Source of the DNA: Harmothoe impar
Lineage: Eukaryota > Annelida > Polychaeta > Phyllodocida > Polynoidae
Direction: 5' to 3'
Length of the DNA: 64,000 bases
NCBI GenBank assembly: GCA_947462335.1
Contig: OX381717.1
Coordinates: 44,125,523-44,189,522 of the forward strand
Of this stretch, positions 58,260 through 64,000 are shown piece by piece; positions within the stretch are counted from its first letter, which is position 1, and every line of letters starts with the position of its first letter. The notes under the pieces were generated by a model. That model was given only the letters and a program-made list of their open reading frames with translations, did not search any database and had not been told where the DNA came from. A program made the translations under genes and the position numbers.

Positions 58260-59399
58260 AAAACAGATGAAACCTTATTAGATATTTTCTAAACTAATCA
58301 GTTCAATACATTTGATTATCTTTTTTTTGCTAAATTAATGAATTAATACATATGAAATGAATTAAAGTGACATGAATGAATGAATGTCACGAATGTGAAA
58401 ACTGAAATCTTTCAATCAGAAACGCTAACTTGTAGACCATGAATTTATTCCATAAATCTATACACCGGTAATTAATCTATGCGATAATTCAAATTGATAT
58501 ACAGTTATATATATTCATACATTGGGTCATCTCTTACTAAACAGAACCAACATCTCAATCCCTCCTCGCCAAACCAACAGGACCATCTAATCAGTTACGT
58601 CTCCCCCCCCTCCTCCCCTCAAGAGACAGACCAAAGATAGGGATATCGTTCAGATGAACTGCCAACATCCTCCCATTATCAATGACCTCAGCATAGATAC
58701 CTGCTATCAGGGCCCTACCTGCAGATGTCCTGTTATCAAATTCAACTATACCGATGCTCTAAGGCTGTATATAACTACTCAGTATAGCCACAGGTGCAGC
58801 CATACCCAAGCAGGCTCCTAAATCCACCCACTCACTATGGCAACCACAGTCAGCTCCACATTTAGGTTCCAACCCAGGTCCTGGTGCAATTGTACTAAGC
58901 ATGGACCACGTCCTGCTGAACCCAAAAGAAACTAGGCCTGGGCCGGACACTGTTGGGGCTATGCACACATTGGGGGCTTTTGTACATTGGGGACTACCAG
59001 TAGCTCTAAATGTATGTTATTCAATTCTCTCCAGGCCCCAGTCTATATTGACTTAGTACATGAAGACATATAAAAACATGGGGTCATGGGTACCACCCGT
59101 GGGGACTCAATGGGGGGATCAATATTTGACGATCAAAGGGTCAAGTTTCACCGACGACGTCAGGACATGTTCTAAGAAAGAGAAAGTTAATTTGGACTTT
59201 TCTACTTTCATAACATGGGTAGATGATAGTATATGTTGGGTACAGCTATGGGAATGTCAAAGATGGGAAGATGGAGGAAATGTATGAGTTATATGTCCCA
59301 GGGATAATTATGCCTGTCAGTCCCTCGTATCCCTTTGATAGGAATTCAAGCCAAACCAAAAACCAAGGCACCAATGATATCAAACGCTGTACCATGTAT
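58260..59399. other. Upstream intron or intergenic stretch, no gene recognised
   Basis: No exon-like sequence with convincing splice sites was found for the missing first exon of the Patched-domain gene. Confidence 0.35.
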
Positions 59400-59465
59400 T
59401 AACCCTTAAATGGCAACATGATGTATGAATGCAGCCCTGGCGAGTAACTCGCCAACCCCAGACGG
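59400..59465. repeat. Palindromic MITE-like family, half copy
   Basis: TTAACCCTTAAATGGCAACA, TGATGTATGAATGCAGCCCT, GGCGAGTAACTCGCC; the right half is absent. Confidence 0.75.
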
Positions 59466-60554
59466 CCCATCTCCCATGAATGGTATGTATCTATATAATT
59501 CTTCCATGAAAGTCCTGACCCCAGACTCACACTGATGTCCTGAATGTCTTTGTCATACTCAAGTGTATATTTTCTTTATATTTCATCATTTGACTCAAAT
59601 CAAGGACAAATTGACCATTTTATCATCCTTTATGTTAACCGCCATAATACTACAATCTACTTGGACTGCGATGGGATCTCAATCAAATGATCTTACTTTA
59701 TCAAAGCTCTTGAATACATTTCCCTGACAGTCCACAAAGTATACTGATCATAGTAAAGGTTATTGTTACTAGTAGCTATCAGTGTCAATAGAAATAAGTT
59801 GACTTTTTTTAAAATGTTAAGATCCTTGAACACAAAGCCTACCTGCAGCCTAGCCTATAAGAATGGGCGCTCCTCCACGGCATTAACTCTCCCCACACAT
59901 ACACCACCAGTAAAAGGTTCCACCACCTCGGCTCTCAGCAGCTCTCTGGGCATGGGCCCCAGGACTCACCGTGGTTTTATCCCACTGGAGACCCCCCCAC
60001 CCATCCCCCACCCCCACACACATCTGGATCCCCCTCCCCTAGAGCTATCGCCCGGCCCCCAGGACTGAGCAACGGACTTCGACTGTGATGTCACATGGTA
60101 CTGTCACTCAATTGTCCTTAGGTAGGGGGGGGGGGGGTTGGACGGGGAGGGAGAGAGGGGAGGGGGGTCGCTGGTTGGAACTATATTTATGATGACATAG
60201 TATGTAAGAGGATCATACAATGTACTACCGTATATTTTCATCTGCCTATACAGATTATATCATTCATTCTATGTTTATGTTTTTTAAACTTTGAAATATC
60301 TTTTAATATCACTTATGGTAATTACTGACCAGGGTTACTGATATATAACTATATCTACTGGTGGTAAGCAGGGATAGCCCTATCAATACCAGTGAGCCTT
60401 TATATATATACTCATGTTTTATGAAGTATTGGTATCAGTGCATCCATCTCTGTGACCTGATACCCTGAGATTACATATGATACACTCCCTCTTACTGATA
60501 CACTCATGGCCACCACCAGGGCCTCTACTGGTACAATGTGTTAGGCTTAGCACA
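59466..60554. other. Unassigned spacer with a G run
   Basis: C-rich tract at about 59985-60060 and a G run at about 60125-60175; the open frame across the C-rich tract shows no domain. Confidence 0.4.
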
Positions 60555-60785
60555 TTATGGGGCACAACGTTTTTTGATGTGTTGTGTCCTTAGTCTACTC
60601 GCCAGGGCTGCATTCATGCATCAAGACGACCCTTTGGGAGCGCATCAGGATTGGCATGATGCATGAATGCATCGCAGGATATCAGAGTCACCAGTGCTGA
60701 ATTCATGCATCATGAAGATCAAGGGGCTCTAAACCAAGGGCATTACATATTAACGCAGCGTGTTACCCTTAAAGGGTTGATAGTT
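60555..60785. repeat. Palindromic MITE-like family, copy
   Basis: CTCGCCAGGGCTGCATTCAT, GATTGGCATGATGCATGAAT, ATTCATGCATCATGAAGATC and CCCTTAAAGGGTTGA. Confidence 0.84.
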
Positions 60786-61609
60786 CCAATAATATATAAC
60801 CCCTACCCTGGAGGAAATGATGAATAGCCTGGTGGTATGTACTAGTCCTATAATTATGTCAGGTTGGGAAATCACTGTCTGCTAGGTTGGGATCCATATA
60901 TACCCATATGGCATCTCTCTCTAACATGGGAACTCCCAGTCCCATTTTTCCCCCGCATCACCAAGGCTTTATGATACCCAGGGCCTAGTGACCTACAGAG
61001 CTATAGCGTTGGTTACTAATATAACCACCATGTGACTAACCCCGTGAGAAAGTCTTTGAGACCAGACTGTTACAAAAAAGGCGCCAGAATGCCTGTCTGG
61101 GGTGTTTTCTTTTCTTGGGGTGACAATAACTTATCCAGAGTCAGAGTTGCTGATTCACCCCCATTCTCTTATTTTAGCATGTTTAAGATGGTAGTCCTGA
61201 GATTATCTATATAATATAAACAGTGGGAAAATATTTGTTATTTTTAGTTTTTATCCCCAGATATATAGGTACTGAGGTTCAAGTCAAAATTGGTTCTCCT
61301 GTACAATTAATTGGATGGAAATGTAATTTTTAACAGCCATATTCATGTGACATACCACCAGGATGACATATGGACGTTATCAGAACAAAATGTTCTTTCA
61401 GGGGACATGTGGCATTTAGACCTAATCAGACTAGAATGTACTTTTTCAGGAGACATGTCTCCCAGTCTGGCCAAAGTCCACCTGAGATAATATTATAGGC
61501 CCTAGCTGTAACCTGGGTGGAGAGGGGGTGGTAAAAGACATGTCTGAGGGGCCTATGTCAGATATGTTAACTGACTAAAACAGGTGTTGCTAGATCTCCA
61601 ATTTACGCT

Positions 61610-61830
61610 TTGAGGACGGCGTGGTGCACTAATGTCTCTTTGTTTCCATGATGCCCTAGCTTAGCGCTAGAGTGTAACTTGCATTGGTGCATCATGGGCA
61701 CTGACCATTAAATGGGAGTGTATCAAACCATGTAAGGTTGGCATGGTGGATGAATGCAGCACTGGGGAGTTACTCACCAGGGATGCATCCATGCATCATG
61801 ACGACCCAGGGCACAGTGCATTAAAGAACA
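61610..61830. repeat. Palindromic MITE-like family, copy
   Basis: TTTGTTTCCATGATGCCC, GGGAGTGTATCAAACC, GGTTGGCATGGTGGATGAAT, ATGCATCATGACGACCCAGG and TGCATTAAAGAAC. Confidence 0.8.
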
Positions 61831-63754
61831 TATCCCCAATGCTACATTCCATATTCCAGCCGATCCCAGGGACCTTCTCTCCTATGTTAAACATAGCTTT
61901 CCCTTCCTTGCTATATAAATAGCTTTTTACAGGTCCAAGACAAAATCATCCAATACCTAGAACCGCAGCGATCTTTCTTGGTAGGTGCCACTGTGACAGA
62001 CCTAAGGTTTATACAAAGATAAACCTCCATATGCCCCAGAAGGTCTTGAGGGAGGCAGGTTGAGCCCCTCCTGAGTCCCTCACCCCTCCTCACCGCTGGG
62101 TCTCATATCCTGCCTATGCTAACCCTCTCCACGTGACAAGGCCAAGCCAACCACTTTCCATTACTACTCTGTGCAATTTGGTGTGAAGCTATAGGAGATT
62201 TTTAAACACAATGTATACATGCACAAGATTAATCAAGTTATCATTTCACCGATGTAAACATTCCAAATAGTCCACTAATTATGGCACGAAAAGAAATAAA
62301 TAAAATAATTATGGCACGAATAGGGATTTTCATTGGACTTCATTGTAAAGAATTATTAATCATGCCATGATCAATTTAGGCGTTCACTACTAATTATGTA
62401 TCCTAAAACCAGTCAACAATTATAGTAATGTCACTGACTCATAAGAGGTATTTTAGGCTTAGGGTCCTGGTATATGGAACAACCAATTTCTTGTTGGCCT
62501 ATCAGGGAAAGCTGACACAGGCCGTACCCATTACTCATCTTCAGGCTAAACATGGGCCTCAATCCACTGTCGTCTGCCACTGTGCTTTCCCGCCACAATT
62601 CAAACTCCAAAGGTTGGGCTTGGTTATATCTCTGTATTTTTATGTATATAAACACTCGGTTATGTATGTAGGATCCCTTTAGCCAAACTTGAAGGAAGTT
62701 CTGATGGAAGAATGCATGATAAATCTAAAATGAATGCCATGTCTTTCTGTTCATACTTCATCTAATTATTCACCTTATCATTAAATAAACTATTTAAAGA
62801 CATAATTCTCCAGAGTCATGTGTCATATATGAGCAAGGACCAGGAAGTCTTCCGTAAACCATGCGTGACGTTGTCACAATTTGAACATGGCAAGCTCCCA
62901 ACAATTTGGGCTATTTCGCCCATTCGCCCTTCAGGGGACAATACAGTAGTGCTTTTTTTAAATATCTAAAAATAATCATTTCTATAGACACTACTTCCGA
63001 TCTCCTAAAATATTAGATTGTATATAATATCCTAGGTGGTTTATCACCAGCTTCATAGGAGAATGACACCGACTATAGTGGTGAGCTCTATTTCACCATC
63101 CCTCGTCATCCCTAGCACTAGAGAGTGTAATGTCATGGAGGTGTCCCAATGCCATGTTAACATGTAAAGGTCCCACAGACGGGACAAAATATGTTTACTA
63201 TATAGCCACATGGCAGGAACCAGGGAATCTAGTTATGACAGGCTTTGTAGTTTAATACTCAATACCATATGGCGCAACTCTTGTTTCCCTTACAGTAAGA
63301 AGTGGATTGAGAGCTAGCCTCAGGTCTGTACCTTGTATAATGCACCTCTAAGGCATTCAGGAAAAGCTCAGTCCAGTTCCCATGGATTGCCAAATTATTA
63401 TATGATTTCCATTTAAATCAGTTGGCTAGTACATCAAAGCATAGTTGGCACTCTGTCCTGGCAATGCGGGTTTACTTCATAAAATGCAAAGTAGATTTGG
63501 AACCTATAGTCTATGGGTTCAAGACTGACCAATGTAATATGCTTTCTATGGGCTAAGGAGAAATGAATCATTGCCAAGATATGAATTGTTTTGTTATCTG
63601 GCATGGAAATCTATTTCTCCTCTGGGCAAATCCTTTGTCAATTTTTTCCCTTATTGTAAAGGGATAATTTCACGTACTTACTAAAAATAGTAGAGTAGCT
63701 CTGAACATAATTTCTTTAGTCCATATCATATCATAAGCCCACGTAGATTTCAAT
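61831..63754. other. Unassigned intergenic or intronic stretch
   Basis: No supported gene. A small local duplication AATAATTATGGCACGAA lies near 62275-62325. Confidence 0.4.
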
Positions 63755-63820
63755 AACCCTAAAGGGCCGCATTGTGCTTTATTAATGTGCCCTTTGTTAG
63801 CCCTTAAATGGTTAACATGA
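63755..63820. repeat. Palindromic MITE-like family, half copy
   Basis: ACCCTAAAGGGCCGCATTGT, TTATTAATGTGCCCTTTGTT; truncated after the left arm. Confidence 0.65.
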
Positions 63821-63893
63821 TTGCACCTGTGGTTTGTCAGATAGGTTTGGCTTGTATCAGTGGTTATGTGGAGGAGTGGCTGTGGTCGTGTAC

Positions 63894-64000
63894 CTCTCAT
63901 TGTTATCTCTGTTATCATAACCACAGAAAAGGGGGCCACACTCTCCATATCTAACAAGTCAATATCCTTATCTCCCATTTCAAACCGATCTGACAGCGCT
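63894..64000 (-). CDS. Possible coding exon of an unidentified gene continuing beyond the window
   Basis: The minus strand is open from the window edge through LSDRFEMGDKDIDLLDMES and VAPFSVVMITEITMR to a GTACAC splice donor (exon edge 63894). Composition looks coding (varied residues, no low complexity). The ATG at 63978 could be a start or an internal Met, since the frame stays open to the edge. No domain is recognised; only about 35 codons are visible. Confidence 0.35.

Overview
The window is animal nuclear DNA, most likely from a marine invertebrate. Genes are split by GT-AG introns, repeats are dense and AT-rich, and the repertoire includes a TRIM-NHL pair, a Patched-related gene and a C2H2 zinc-finger array. 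TRIM-NHL expansions and these repeat types are known in echinoderms, hemichordates, amphioxus and lophotrochozoans. The sequence alone does not let me choose among them. All exon models were built by hand from open frames, splice consensus and phase continuity.

Layout. (1) 1-3650 (+): the 3' part of a glycine/arginine-rich, low-complexity protein gene (6 exons, 5' end outside the window), with a 200-N assembly gap in an in-frame repeat. (2) 3801-4425: a foldback element. (3) 5225-6656 (+): a decayed array of about 17 nearly identical C2H2 fingers. (4) 8.3-16 kb: no convincing gene. It holds miniature inverted-repeat elements, an LTR-like stretch, a Penelope-type fragment with a hammerhead-ribozyme-like motif (10464-10514) and a ~130-bp tandem array (11735-12795). 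(5) 16059-25422 (-): a 10-exon gene for a 1210-aa protein with a long disordered N-terminal half, a PPxY motif and a folded-looking C-terminal region I do not recognise. A probable 5'UTR exon lies at 25967-26060. (6) 26-34.6 kb: repeats, two tRNA-like SINE-type heads, and an orphan promoter-like block with a tiny candidate first exon (28528-28656). (7) 34631-46916: two divergent TRIM-NHL copies forming a large inverted duplication. The left copy (-) is intact at 829 aa. The right copy (+) keeps every splice site but carries a 1-nt deletion in the RING and an 8-nt insertion before the NHL region. The ~2-kb centre holds two MITEs and a 1014-bp pogo/Tigger-like element. (8) 47190-48640 (+): a broken non-LTR retrotransposon reverse transcriptase. 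(9) 53815-58116 (-): a 5-exon Patched-domain (RND/SSD) transporter-like gene, 987 aa, with a possible ~2-kb 3'UTR. (10) 63894-64000 (-): a possible coding exon running off the window.

Repeats dominate the rest. A palindromic family with the core GCATGATGCATGAATGCAGC and the arm GGCGAGTTACTCGCC is present about 20 times, roughly one per 3 kb. A TAA-flanked family with GGGAGTG ends and G/C-homopolymer arms occurs 5 times. TA-flanked CCGTAAA...TTTACGG elements occur at least 3 times, one nested in a palindromic-family copy. No pathway links these genes to one another. The clearest relationship is the TRIM-NHL inverted duplication, and the most novel items are the unrecognised 1210-aa protein and the ribozyme-like motif.
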